From Candidatus Heimdallarchaeota archaeon (GTDB taxonomy: Archaea > Asgardarchaeota > Heimdallarchaeia > Heimdallarchaeales > Heimdallarchaeaceae), in contig JAUVXQ010000014.1 of NCBI GenBank assembly GCA_030603505.1, positions 1 through 18,001 on the forward strand: 18,001 bases of DNA, read 5' to 3'. The notes under the pieces were generated by a model. The model had not been told where the DNA came from. It saw nothing but the letters and a program-made list of their open reading frames with translations, and made no database searches. Positions 1-8,490 of the stretch are shown one piece after another (within the stretch, counting starts at the first letter, position 1; every line of letters begins with the position of its first letter). The position numbers were made by a program, and so were the translations under genes.

Positions 1-852
1 CAAGGATACAGCTTGCATTGGCATCCAATCAGGTTGATAGATTTTCACAGTCTGTGGAACACCTTGGTCAATGTATACACTATGATTCATTTTTATGCTA
101 ATAACAGTACCAAACTCCATTTGCACACCCTTGGTAATCCCACTAGTTAATGGGTTTGTCCCCTCAAACTCTGTTAAAAGTGGCTGAGCTGGATTGGTAG
201 TATAACTTTCTGCATCCATTAATACTGAATTATTGAAACCAATACCTTTTAACATCCCTGCAATCATAGTGAAAATAAGATCTCCTCCTTCCTGTGTTGC
301 ATTTCCAAATAATTCGGATAATGAAGTTATTGATCCTCCACTTACTGAAGCGACATCATCCCAAGTTTCTAATAAATTGAAGAGTGGTTCAAATATTTCA
401 GAACCTGTTCCGTAATCATCTGCAATAATTAAACTTCCACCTCGTGCAAGGAACGCTATCATTGAAATAGTATCAGCTTGACTATATTTTGTTGCTGGTC
501 CAATGACTGTTACTACAGCTGATCTATTGAATCTATTTAGAATATTAAGCGATGACATCCCATTTAATATCTCGTATTTCTGTCCATAAGCAGTTGTTTC
601 TTGTTCTAAATACAAGCGTACGCTAGAAAGACCATCCCATCCATCATTGTATATTGAGAACTTTGTCCCGAAGCTACCTAGCCCTACCATTCCTAGAAAT
701 ATAGGTACCACTATTATCATGAAGAGAAGAAACATTGCAATGGAGTACTTCGTAAAGGAAGGACGCCAACTAAACTTTCTTCTTGATGCTCTTTCGCTTC
801 TTGACAACTTTCTTCTTTGTTGACTTCTTCTTTTGTTTTCCTCTTGGCTCAA
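1..852 (-). CDS. DUF4350-type membrane protein, N-terminal part (3' end beyond window)
   Basis: This frame is open from a stop near position 898 to the window edge, so the C-terminus is missing. It encodes a strongly basic N-terminus, one TM helix (FLLFMIIVVPIFLGMVGLG), then an extracytoplasmic domain beginning IYNDGWDGLSS, with VVTVIGPATKYS and ARGGSLIIADDYGTGSE. This is the layout of DUF4350 proteins, whose soluble part has a glutamine-amidotransferase-like fold. It is visibly paralogous to the gene at 12385-13662, which has IENEGPDGMSY, STLVIAGGAKTY and LRGGTLVLLGGDG at the matching places. The start is uncertain. TTG at 852 follows an AGGA about 11 bases upstream but overlaps the preceding gene by 83 bases. 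TTG at 807 and the ATG near 736 are alternatives, and the last would leave little before the TM helix. It is the last gene seen of locus A; family confidence is good, the molecular role unknown. Confidence 0.8.
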   Translation of the reverse strand, partial: MSQEENKRRSQQRRKLSRSERASRRKFSWRPSFTKYSIAMFLLFMIIVVPIFLGMVGLGSFGTKFSIYNDGWDGLSSVRLYLEQETTAYGQKYEILNGMSSLNILNRFNRSAVVTVIGPATKYSQADTISMIAFLARGGSLIIADDYGTGSEIFEPLFNLLETWDDVASVSGGSITSLSELFGNATQEGGDLIFTMIAGMLKGIGFNNSVLMDAESYTTNPAQPLLTEFEGTNPLTSGITKGVQMEFGTVISIKMNHSVYIDQGVPQTVKIYQPDWMPMQAVSL

Positions 853-1252
853 CTACTTCAACATCCTGTTCTCTTATACCTCTGAAACAGATATCTAATC
901 GCTGTATAGCCTCTTGATAGTCTTCATAAGTGACTTCTCTGTCCGTATAACGAGCAATTTCAAAGGAGACCATATACTCATCCATTACTTCTGCGGAAAT
1001 GTTCGCCTCATTAGATATTTCAAAACCAAATTCACGTCCAGTTGTATTAGAAGAACGAATCATATTTAATAAATCCTGAGCAATTGTTGTTAAACCTCCA
1101 AATGAAGCGATTACAGCTCCGCGATAATCTTGCCTTTGTTCGAAGATTCTAACATCTCCCATGACTGTATTAAATATTTGATCTAATCTCTTAACCTGTT
1201 TTTTCCTTTTGAAGAAACCAAATATACCTTTGTTACTCAACTTTCTTTCCAC
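770..1252 (-). CDS. Small soluble DUF4129-like protein with lysine-rich tail
   Basis: 160 residues with no signal peptide or TM helix, so probably cytoplasmic. The central part is helical and ends in FEIARYTD (residues 97-104) followed by TYEDYQEA. It matches the C-terminal cytoplasmic domain of the upstream gene (FEKARYSH, TEEDYNAG), which is DUF4129-like. The two look like a duplication in which this copy lost its membrane part. The last 25 or so residues are almost all Lys/Arg/Ser/Thr and could contact nucleic acid or acidic membrane lipid (inference). The start is GTG at 1252, seven bases after the stop of the upstream gene, with a weak AGGTG at the start itself. It is co-transcribed with locus A, and the lysine tail is encoded in DNA that may also encode the start of the next gene. 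DUF4129 assignment is moderately sure; function is unknown. Confidence 0.75.
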   Translation of the reverse strand: MERKLSNKGIFGFFKRKKQVKRLDQIFNTVMGDVRIFEQRQDYRGAVIASFGGLTTIAQDLLNMIRSSNTTGREFGFEISNEANISAEVMDEYMVSFEIARYTDREVTYEDYQEAIQRLDICFRGIREQDVEVVEPRGKQKKKSTKKKVVKKRKSIKKKV

Positions 1253-1258
1253 CTACAT

Positions 1259-4200
1259 TTATGTTTCAATTTCCATTTTACTAATTTCTAGTTGATCTAT
1301 AGTTTTAAGGAGTGCTCTCACTCCTGCATTATAATCTTCTTCGGTTATAGGTTCATGACTATAACGCGCTTTTTCGAAATAATAAGTTATTGTTGCCATA
1401 GTTTCTCTTTGGATTTTAGCTTTTGCTACTAAGAGAAAAGCAAACTCCATCGGTGTTTGATGTTTATATCTTGGAAGTTCGTAGAACTCTCTACCCACAC
1501 CTTCTACTACGTTCCACATTTTTATCAAACCTTCCTTATATCTTCCCTCAGCTCCATCCCTTTTTATTTCTTCAATAATTTCTCTTAAGTAATCTCTTAA
1601 TCTTCTTCTAAGAGTTTGTTTTTTAGCATAAGTTTGTAAAGAGTGTCTATTAATCCAGAAGAATAGAACTATTATAACAACAACTAAACCACCCACAACT
1701 CCACCGATGAGTGCACCGATGTTTAGATCAATACTACTGCCAGGAGGAATAACAGGAGGAGGATTAACAACACTTAATTGCACAAAAGGTGTAGTAAGCA
1801 AGTTATTGACATTATCATATGATAATAAATAATAATCTAATGGAAAAGGATCTGCACTTGTTTCATTTAAGAGATAATCAGAAAGATCTAATGATGCAAA
1901 ATATGTATTTGTTGTTCCAACTTGAGTTAAAATCACAGATATTGTCTGTCCATTATAGTCAACATAAACTGTAACATTGTGTATACCTGATCGTTCATCA
2001 GTAAGAATTATAGTAAAATTAAGAACTGTGTCGGGTTCTATAACTATACCTGTATAATCAACAACTAGACCACCAGGACCAATTACAGGAGCGTCAGAAT
2101 CTATAGCTGCTAGATTTCTTGTTATACTTGTGATAGCATTGTTTACAGGACTTGCATTATCATAAGCAATGTAGTACCATGAGTACTCGTAATTATAGTC
2201 TGCATTTAAGACATAAAACCACTGGTTAGTACTAGGAACGTTTGTCATCAATGCGCCATTAATATAATTTTCTTCCCAGACACCACTACCTTCTACACTT
2301 CGATTAACATAAATTCTTACAGATGAGATACCTGTGTATATTGAACTGTCATTAACAAAAACTGTAATATTAAACCAAGGATTATCTAGTTCTGGAGATG
2401 TTAAGGAAACTGGATCTCCTTCCTCCACTGGTTCTTCATAGTCCCCTATTTGATACTCATTATAATGTGTACTATTATATAAATGATATATCCATCCAAA
2501 GCTCACATCGTACTGTGCAATAACCTGTCTTGTTCCACCAGCAGTTAATCCATAACCTGCAAAATCTTTGACCTCAATATAATATTGAATATAATTTTGT
2601 GCATACATCGTATTTATACTTAGAGTACCTTCATATTGACCTCCCCCAATATCGATTAATGTAATATTAGTCCATGTTAATATTACACCTACACCCTCTT
2701 CATAAATTTGATAGAACAATGTTACATAGTTTATACCAGTTCCCACATCTGAAGCAGTTACAGTAAACGTAATATCAAAATAAGGTTCATGTGGGACTAC
2801 TATTAATGGGTCAGGTGTGCGTATTTCTGCAGTAATTTGAGGCGCATCATAGTCTGGACCATAAATGTAAATTGTATGAGTTATTGACTCAGCATAAACC
2901 AATCCAGGAAGAACGTTTGCTGTAATTACAAGACCAGCAGGATAAGCTATTGATAGATCTAACCCACTGCTATCCAAATCACTCACAGTATAAAGGACAT
3001 AGTGAGTATCGTTAGTTACTCCATCAGGAAGATTATTTACTTCATATCCTGCAAGAGTGATTGAAATCGTCGCACCTAACGGTTTCCTACCAAATTGATC
3101 TCTCACTGTAAGATTATATGCTTGAGCTGCTAATGAAGAATAGAAAGTATTGTTGAATTCTGTCCAATCAGCCACTGGATCATCTAGAGGATCAGTGAAA
3201 GTTAAAGTAAGATCATAATAGGTGTTAAAGGTGACGTTTGTTGAAACTACCCCTATTACATTATAACGATAAGTTGCTTGGGTTTCATTTAAAGCCGTTA
3301 CTTGAATAGTTTTAAAAGCTGTTTGATTTGCAAAATCTGGAACAATTTTATTCAGTATTTTGTTCCCACTAGCTTCTGTTGTAGCCACCATTGATGCAAC
3401 TTCTGGAAAGGTTAAGTTGAATCTTGAAAGAGGTGCCTTATTTCCAGCTTCATCGATAACGGTTATATCATAATAAATGGTTTCTCCTGGAGTGTAGAAA
3501 TTCCCACCAGGATTATTATATAAATTAATTACAATTGTGGTGATATTTATTGCATAATGAACTGTTAAATCATCATCATTCAATAGAGCTGCTCCAAATT
3601 CAGATGAAAGAGCCTCGAAATGGACATTTATAGTATCCGTGATATCCGTAACATCGCTTGTAAGATCATAAGTTTTCTGGATTTCGGCTTGTAAATCGGT
3701 TAAAAGGTCTTCTACAATATATACTCCTCCACCGCCAGTTATAGTTACTCTTATTGTCCTACTAGGCTCAGCACCATTATCTGAAGTTAAATTAGCAAAA
3801 ACAGTGAAAGTAGAACCATATACAACCTCCACTGGCGTTTTTGTTTTTGATATTCCCACTACAAAATATGCATCGACAACTACTTGGTTGTCTGTCTTTG
3901 TAGTGTTATAATAAGCGAGGAATCTATCGTTTTCTTGGTCAGTAGAATCATTATCTCTAAAGAATGTTAACCCTAATGGCGCAAAATTATAGAATACAGT
4001 TATGTCTACGTCTTGTACAAGAAGAGGAGCTGTTCCAGAATAAATATCGTTGTAGGGGGAAATTATACCAAAAGTACGATTACCATTGAAATCTGTTCCA
4101 CTAACCCACCACTCCACCTTAAGGGTATATTGATTGCCTTGTGTGTCTGCTACTGACCCATTATCAAAATAACATTGACTAGTAATAGTATAACCTTGAC

Positions 4201-4966
4201 CTGGATTCGTGATTGCTATTGTCACATCAAGATCTATAGACCCATAGAAGGTTACATTGACATTACCAGGACTAAGACTTCCTCTACCAGCTTCAGGATG
4301 TCCCCAGAAGTAAGCTAAAAGATCAATTTCACCTATTTTGGAGAAGGAACTAGAGGAAAGAACAGAAGTTGTCAAATCAATTGTAAAATTACCGAGTCCA
4401 GAAGTTGTACCATTCCCAACCTCATATTGTGGGTTTCCTTGATAGTCTGAAGGTGCACTCTCGAATTGATATTTCGTAACATTATAATATAAATAAACTA
4501 TTTCATTATTCCAATAATCTCCTGGAAAAACGTACAATTGTCCTTCAACTGTCACTGTATCCCCTCTAAAAGCATAATCAGGGACAGTATTTCCAGGTTC
4601 ATTTATTATTAGCTTAATATCAGTGGGTGTTTTTCTGGAGTCAGCGATTGTTGTACCATTGCTATTTCTAACTACCAGACCATTATCACATGGTTTTTGT
4701 AGTTCACTTGAGATATAGTTCTCACTCCCTTCTTCTAATTCTCTACTAATAATAGTTTGAGTTGATGAGATACCCATTAAATTATCTTTCCTCTCATTTT
4801 GTGTTATTGATACTTTTTCTTTAGAGAGTTGAGAATCTACTAAATTTGCTTCCAATCGATCTTCATTTTGATGTAACGTTGCTTGAAGTGGGGTAAACAT
4901 CATTAAAGCCAATAATGAAAATAAAAGAATCGCATGAAATTTAGGTTTATAGCTTCGCTGTGTCAT
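1259..4966 (-). CDS. Giant Ig-like surface protein with C-terminal TM and cytoplasmic DUF4129-like domain
   Basis: 1235 residues. The N-terminal hydrophobic stretch (AILLFSLLALMMFTPLQA) is a signal peptide or anchor. About 1050 extracellular residues follow, built of beta-rich Ig/cadherin-like modules. Visible module marks are GDTVTVEGQLYVFPGDYW near the start, and later DAPQITAEIRTPDP, YYIEVKDFAGYG, YYIAYDNASP and DSDAPVIGPGG. More than 20 N-x-S/T sequons point to archaeal N-glycosylation. A proline-rich linker leads to a TM helix at about 1085-1104, then a basic stop-transfer region and a cytoplasmic helical domain with QTPMEF (about 1170-1175) and FEKARYS (about 1197-1203). These are the usual DUF4129 signatures. 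In TgpA-type proteins the transglutaminase and DUF4129 are on one chain; here they are in adjacent genes. The ATG at 4966 overlaps the upstream stop as ATGA, so the two proteins are probably made in fixed ratio. An outside-to-inside signalling or anchoring role is an inference. Confidence 0.85.
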   Translation of the reverse strand: MTQRSYKPKFHAILLFSLLALMMFTPLQATLHQNEDRLEANLVDSQLSKEKVSITQNERKDNLMGISSTQTIISRELEEGSENYISSELQKPCDNGLVVRNSNGTTIADSRKTPTDIKLIINEPGNTVPDYAFRGDTVTVEGQLYVFPGDYWNNEIVYLYYNVTKYQFESAPSDYQGNPQYEVGNGTTSGLGNFTIDLTTSVLSSSSFSKIGEIDLLAYFWGHPEAGRGSLSPGNVNVTFYGSIDLDVTIAITNPGQGYTITSQCYFDNGSVADTQGNQYTLKVEWWVSGTDFNGNRTFGIISPYNDIYSGTAPLLVQDVDITVFYNFAPLGLTFFRDNDSTDQENDRFLAYYNTTKTDNQVVVDAYFVVGISKTKTPVEVVYGSTFTVFANLTSDNGAEPSRTIRVTITGGGGVYIVEDLLTDLQAEIQKTYDLTSDVTDITDTINVHFEALSSEFGAALLNDDDLTVHYAINITTIVINLYNNPGGNFYTPGETIYYDITVIDEAGNKAPLSRFNLTFPEVASMVATTEASGNKILNKIVPDFANQTAFKTIQVTALNETQATYRYNVIGVVSTNVTFNTYYDLTLTFTDPLDDPVADWTEFNNTFYSSLAAQAYNLTVRDQFGRKPLGATISITLAGYEVNNLPDGVTNDTHYVLYTVSDLDSSGLDLSIAYPAGLVITANVLPGLVYAESITHTIYIYGPDYDAPQITAEIRTPDPLIVVPHEPYFDITFTVTASDVGTGINYVTLFYQIYEEGVGVILTWTNITLIDIGGGQYEGTLSINTMYAQNYIQYYIEVKDFAGYGLTAGGTRQVIAQYDVSFGWIYHLYNSTHYNEYQIGDYEEPVEEGDPVSLTSPELDNPWFNITVFVNDSSIYTGISSVRIYVNRSVEGSGVWEENYINGALMTNVPSTNQWFYVLNADYNYEYSWYYIAYDNASPVNNAITSITRNLAAIDSDAPVIGPGGLVVDYTGIVIEPDTVLNFTIILTDERSGIHNVTVYVDYNGQTISVILTQVGTTNTYFASLDLSDYLLNETSADPFPLDYYLLSYDNVNNLLTTPFVQLSVVNPPPVIPPGSSIDLNIGALIGGVVGGLVVVIIVLFFWINRHSLQTYAKKQTLRRRLRDYLREIIEEIKRDGAEGRYKEGLIKMWNVVEGVGREFYELPRYKHQTPMEFAFLLVAKAKIQRETMATITYYFEKARYSHEPITEEDYNAGVRALLKTIDQLEISKMEIET

Positions 4967-7900
4967 TTGAATCCCTTTTCAGTATAACTTACTAAACAAA
5001 ATTCTTCCTTTAAAATCTTTATTGGATAAAAGGAATGACTAAATGATAAATCACATAATTTATGTGTTCTTATCATAAAGGTGGATAGATAAAATTTAAT
5101 TTCTAAATCGTAAGAAGAGCTTGTTATTTTCGAATCTGATTTTTGTTTCATATAATCAGAATAATCTCCTTCGGAGTTCATCTCCAAATTTGGCATCAAA
5201 GTTTCAACGGTTATTAAGAGGTCAGCAGAAGCGTTCCATCGTTCAAGATAAAAAGTTACAACTTTAAACAGACCTGCTCCAAATTTACTTGCATCTATCC
5301 TATATACAGCACTAAATTGTCCAGCTAAATCAGTACTTCCATTTCCAAGGCTTATGATATTCTTTAGAGGTTTAGTGTCGTTAAGTATTTGGAGTTCTGA
5401 AAGGTATGTGGTTGAATTCTTCGTCCCATCATAAACTTCATAATCAACCAAAGGCATCATCCACACTTGAATTGCTTCATCTTCAATTGAATCTATGGGA
5501 ATACCTAGTGGAGATATTAGGAAAAGCGAAAAATCGAATAGTTCAAAGAAAATAAAATCAGTAGGTGTTACAATTACTGATGTTGAATTAATATCTATAG
5601 TTGAGCTTATACCGTCCATAAGGTAGAAATATGAGTAAGTATAATTCTGACCATAATTAGCGATTAATGCATAAGCTTGATCAGTGGTGAGACCATCTAG
5701 AAGATCTTCACGTAATGGTGATGTATGATTGAGGCTATAAACTCTGGAAACACCGCTAGGATTGGTTGTGTTGTATCCTAATTCAATCTCAGGAGCAACA
5801 AATGTCGAAGTAGTTATCATAGTATTCAGTTGACTTAGTGTATAAACATAATAGTAAACATCGCGATCTTGAAGAACGGTTGTAAGTGCCATGTCTTCGT
5901 AGAGAACGCTTGAAATTTCATAATTCAAGCCTTTTTGTATTATATAGAGCGATTCTGCGAGACCCGTACTAGGTATTACTTGTTGTGTTGCATTCACAAG
6001 AACACTATCAAGATAGCCTTCTGGTACTATAGCAAAAGAGGTTGCAACGTATGCTGAAAAACCGCTAAATGCGGCTAGAATATAGGATGTGGCCATATAA
6101 TTATTTACATCAAGTTGAATATAGTCACTAGTATTAAAGCTATATATTAGTTCTGCTTCCCCGAAATCATCTGTAGCCGCTTGTCCTAAATCATTACCTA
6201 AAACTAACAAGTTTTGAGGTGTATCTACATTATCAGAAAATTGTTGTAAAGTATATGTTCGATAGGAAATTGGTACATTTGTTCCTGGACTCCCTCCACT
6301 AGTAGCAGTTGCCCTAAGCGTATAAAGAGTTGAAAAATCAATCATATAAGCTTCATCAGGAGCTTCTGGGGGAATGGATGGGTGAGGAGGTATTGGTTGG
6401 GTTGTTAATGAATCATAACTTGGTGGTTCTCCAAACATCTCAAGTGTAAGATTATAACTGGAATGTAAAGTATTTTCACAATAAATTGGGGTGCTTCCTG
6501 ACACATAGGGTATTGGTTGGAATTGACCCCAGCTGTATTTAGTTAATCCGCCTTCCTCATATGGAAGAAGAGCTTCTACCCATACAAAAGCATTCTCTAA
6601 TTTAAATTCTCTATAGGTTGAGGTTCCATCTCCAATTGCAAAACCTAATACTGGACGAGCTGGAATGCCTTGTATTCTTAAAGCCATTATAGCCAGAGCT
6701 AAATAGTCAGGACCTGATTTGCTTAGACCAGTTACGAGACGTTCAGCTCTGTCTTGACCTTGGTTGTCACCTTGTGCTGCCTCAGGTAGTCCGAAAGTGG
6801 TCAATATTGAATCAAAATCGTATGTTATTTGCTGGTAAACACTGTCAAAACCAAGGTTCTCTCCATCATTTTTCAAACTAGAAGCGAAATTCCATACATT
6901 CGGTGAAATGGTTTCATAATTTTCTGGTAATTGAAGAAATAATGAATAAGTATCATTGAACGATGAAGATCCAAAATCGCTGTTATCAAAACCTAAAGCT
7001 CCATCAGTTCCATCTGTAGATTCAATTAAAAGATCCTTTTCACTCTGTAACATAGGTAAGAAATATGAAAAGTATTCAAACGCGCCTATAAAACCTAGAG
7101 CGGTTGTTGTAGCTGTTAAAGAAAGCTGATCCCTTTGATTCCATCTTATTTTAGCTGTTCCACTTTTAGCTGCAGTTATTTTATCACTATCTGATCCAAA
7201 ATACAGATTGTCTGACCAGTCTGCATCATCATCAATTAAAGGAGTTTGGTAGGAGTTCCAGGTCGTCAACAAACTACATTGAAGTGAAGTGGTCGCTGCA
7301 TAGGCTTTTTGGTCAACTTCAAAATGTGTGTATGTCCCACTTGATGGTGGACCATAATCACCAGTTTCTAGATCGTATAAAACTGCATCATTTGACGCAT
7401 CAAATTCCCAAGTTGTGGGATTATACCTATCATAAACTTCCCAGCGATAGAGAAAATTACCCAATGAACCTGAAACCGCCGAGATATTCGCAAAATTCAT
7501 ATCCCCCAGACTGGCGTTTAAATCGATTGCATCCAATAAATCTAATAATCCATCAATGTAAAAAGGTGCAGAACCAGTGAATAATGAGGTAAACCAATCC
7601 GCATTAACAGTTTGTGCTTCTAGTTCACCCTCTGGTAAGTCACGATATTTTCCAATTAAACCTACATATGGAGATAATAGAGAAATCAGTAATGTCCCTA
7701 CGGTCAATCCTACAAAAATAATTCTCCAAACATTATGTCTAGTGTGATATTTAATTAATGTAAACGGGAAGAATACAAGACCCGTCATAATTGCTAATAT
7801 AATCCTTAGTGGAGTAAATTTAAATGCCATTTTGTAAGTCTCAAACGATAATAACAGAAGAAATACCTCTGCGAAAAGGATTACTGGAACAAGTATATCG

Positions 7901-8145
7901 ATAAAGAAAGATGGTAGAGCAATCGGTATAAATTTGATAAAATAGAAATTTACAATACTTGCAACCAAAAGACCAGTGAATATTGTAGTGAAAAAGATAT
8001 TCCTTTTTCTAATACCCTTTGGCATCATAGCTTCGAAAGGTCTCTGTTTAGTTTTGCGCTTTAACCTTTTCGGAGTTACGACAACAGCTGGTTTTGTTTT
8101 GAGTCTTTTTCTAGTAGATTTGAGTTTCTTTGGTTGCTTGGACAT
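4963..8145 (-). CDS. Membrane protein with catalytically degenerate transglutaminase-like domain
   Basis: 1060 residues. A very basic cytoplasmic N-terminus (1-49) precedes four TM helices (about 50-71, 83-101, 112-131, 141-162). The extracellular part has a transglutaminase-like core at about 470-548, recognisable by GPDYLALAIMALRIQGIPAR and ENAFVWVEALLP, then W539 and QPIP. The triad is absent: the Cys place is Gly478, the His of the HxWxE motif is Phe520, and the Asp of the DP motif is Gln543. The fold is therefore probably kept for binding rather than catalysis. Ig-like beta modules follow (NVPISYRTYTLQQF, TDDFGEAELIYSFN). Unlike TgpA it has no C-terminal TM or DUF4129; that part is the next gene, joined by an ATGA overlap. 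The last 50 or so residues are Cys-containing and unlike the rest, and may be read-through. ATG at 8145 follows GAGG by about 8 bases. It is the first gene of locus A. Confidence 0.85.
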   Translation of the reverse strand: MSKQPKKLKSTRKRLKTKPAVVVTPKRLKRKTKQRPFEAMMPKGIRKRNIFFTTIFTGLLVASIVNFYFIKFIPIALPSFFIDILVPVILFAEVFLLLLSFETYKMAFKFTPLRIILAIMTGLVFFPFTLIKYHTRHNVWRIIFVGLTVGTLLISLLSPYVGLIGKYRDLPEGELEAQTVNADWFTSLFTGSAPFYIDGLLDLLDAIDLNASLGDMNFANISAVSGSLGNFLYRWEVYDRYNPTTWEFDASNDAVLYDLETGDYGPPSSGTYTHFEVDQKAYAATTSLQCSLLTTWNSYQTPLIDDDADWSDNLYFGSDSDKITAAKSGTAKIRWNQRDQLSLTATTTALGFIGAFEYFSYFLPMLQSEKDLLIESTDGTDGALGFDNSDFGSSSFNDTYSLFLQLPENYETISPNVWNFASSLKNDGENLGFDSVYQQITYDFDSILTTFGLPEAAQGDNQGQDRAERLVTGLSKSGPDYLALAIMALRIQGIPARPVLGFAIGDGTSTYREFKLENAFVWVEALLPYEEGGLTKYSWGQFQPIPYVSGSTPIYCENTLHSSYNLTLEMFGEPPSYDSLTTQPIPPHPSIPPEAPDEAYMIDFSTLYTLRATATSGGSPGTNVPISYRTYTLQQFSDNVDTPQNLLVLGNDLGQAATDDFGEAELIYSFNTSDYIQLDVNNYMATSYILAAFSGFSAYVATSFAIVPEGYLDSVLVNATQQVIPSTGLAESLYIIQKGLNYEISSVLYEDMALTTVLQDRDVYYYVYTLSQLNTMITTSTFVAPEIELGYNTTNPSGVSRVYSLNHTSPLREDLLDGLTTDQAYALIANYGQNYTYSYFYLMDGISSTIDINSTSVIVTPTDFIFFELFDFSLFLISPLGIPIDSIEDEAIQVWMMPLVDYEVYDGTKNSTTYLSELQILNDTKPLKNIISLGNGSTDLAGQFSAVYRIDASKFGAGLFKVVTFYLERWNASADLLITVETLMPNLEMNSEGDYSDYMKQKSDSKITSSSYDLEIKFYLSTFMIRTHKLCDLSFSHSFYPIKILKEEFCLVSYTEKGFK

Positions 8146-8490
8146 GGATTTTCCTCATTCCACAAAATATATTAGAATATTATATGTTATACTATAATTA
8201 ATCTATAACAACATATTATTCAAAAACTTTTTGTGGGGTATTTTTTTTTCTTATTGGATTTTTAATGGGGTTGGTAATTATTCCTTTAAACTTGGATAAA
8301 GTTGAACAGGGCGTATACAGGTCTAAAAGTAGCACAGAGTAGCATTAGAGAAAATATTTGTAACCTTTATATATGAATCTACTTCTTTGTCTACTGCGGA
8401 TAATATCGAAAAAGGCATTAGTCTCTCTTAATTTTCACTTTCTAAAAGAAGAGAAAATATAGTATAGCAAAATATATTAAGAAAGGAAAA
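8146..8490. other. Divergent intergenic region between locus A and thyX
   Basis: This is the only stretch over 300 bases without a gene. It is very AT-rich and must hold the promoters for both directions. The thyX side has a clear TATA-like element (see 8366-8374). The locus A side has several imperfect AT-rich elements at about 8175-8215, none decisive, and the GAGG ribosome binding site just before 8145. Other visible structure is a perfect 13-base palindrome CAAAAACTTTTTG (8221-8233) followed by a nine-T run, a direct repeat AGTAGCA at 8328-8334 and 8338-8344, and a weak inverted repeat at about 8430-8458. I see no tRNA or other structured RNA gene. Confidence 0.6.
8366..8374 (+). promoter_or_regulatory. 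TATA-box-like promoter element of thyX
   Basis: TTTATATAT preceded by TAACC fits the archaeal TATA box with its upstream BRE. It would set transcription starting at about 8395-8400, giving a leader of roughly 90 bases before the thyX start. It is the best TATA match on the plus strand in this intergenic region. Confidence 0.55.

Noticed and set aside
233..415. Short plus-strand open frame opposite the DUF4350-type gene
   Set aside because: The minus strand encodes a convincing DUF4350 domain across the same bases; the plus frame has no family resemblance or ribosome binding site.
7284..7580. 98-codon plus-strand open frame
   Set aside because: Lies wholly inside the pseudo-transglutaminase gene on the other strand; its product is His/Pro/Leu-biased as expected of an antisense shadow.
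7976..8197. 73-codon hydrophobic plus-strand open frame
   Set aside because: Antisense of the basic, well-started N-terminus of the minus-strand gene; the hydrophobicity is just the complement of Lys codons.
8221..8250. Palindrome plus T-run read as an intrinsic terminator
   Set aside because: No plus-strand gene lies upstream to be terminated, and the stem is only A/T with a C centre.
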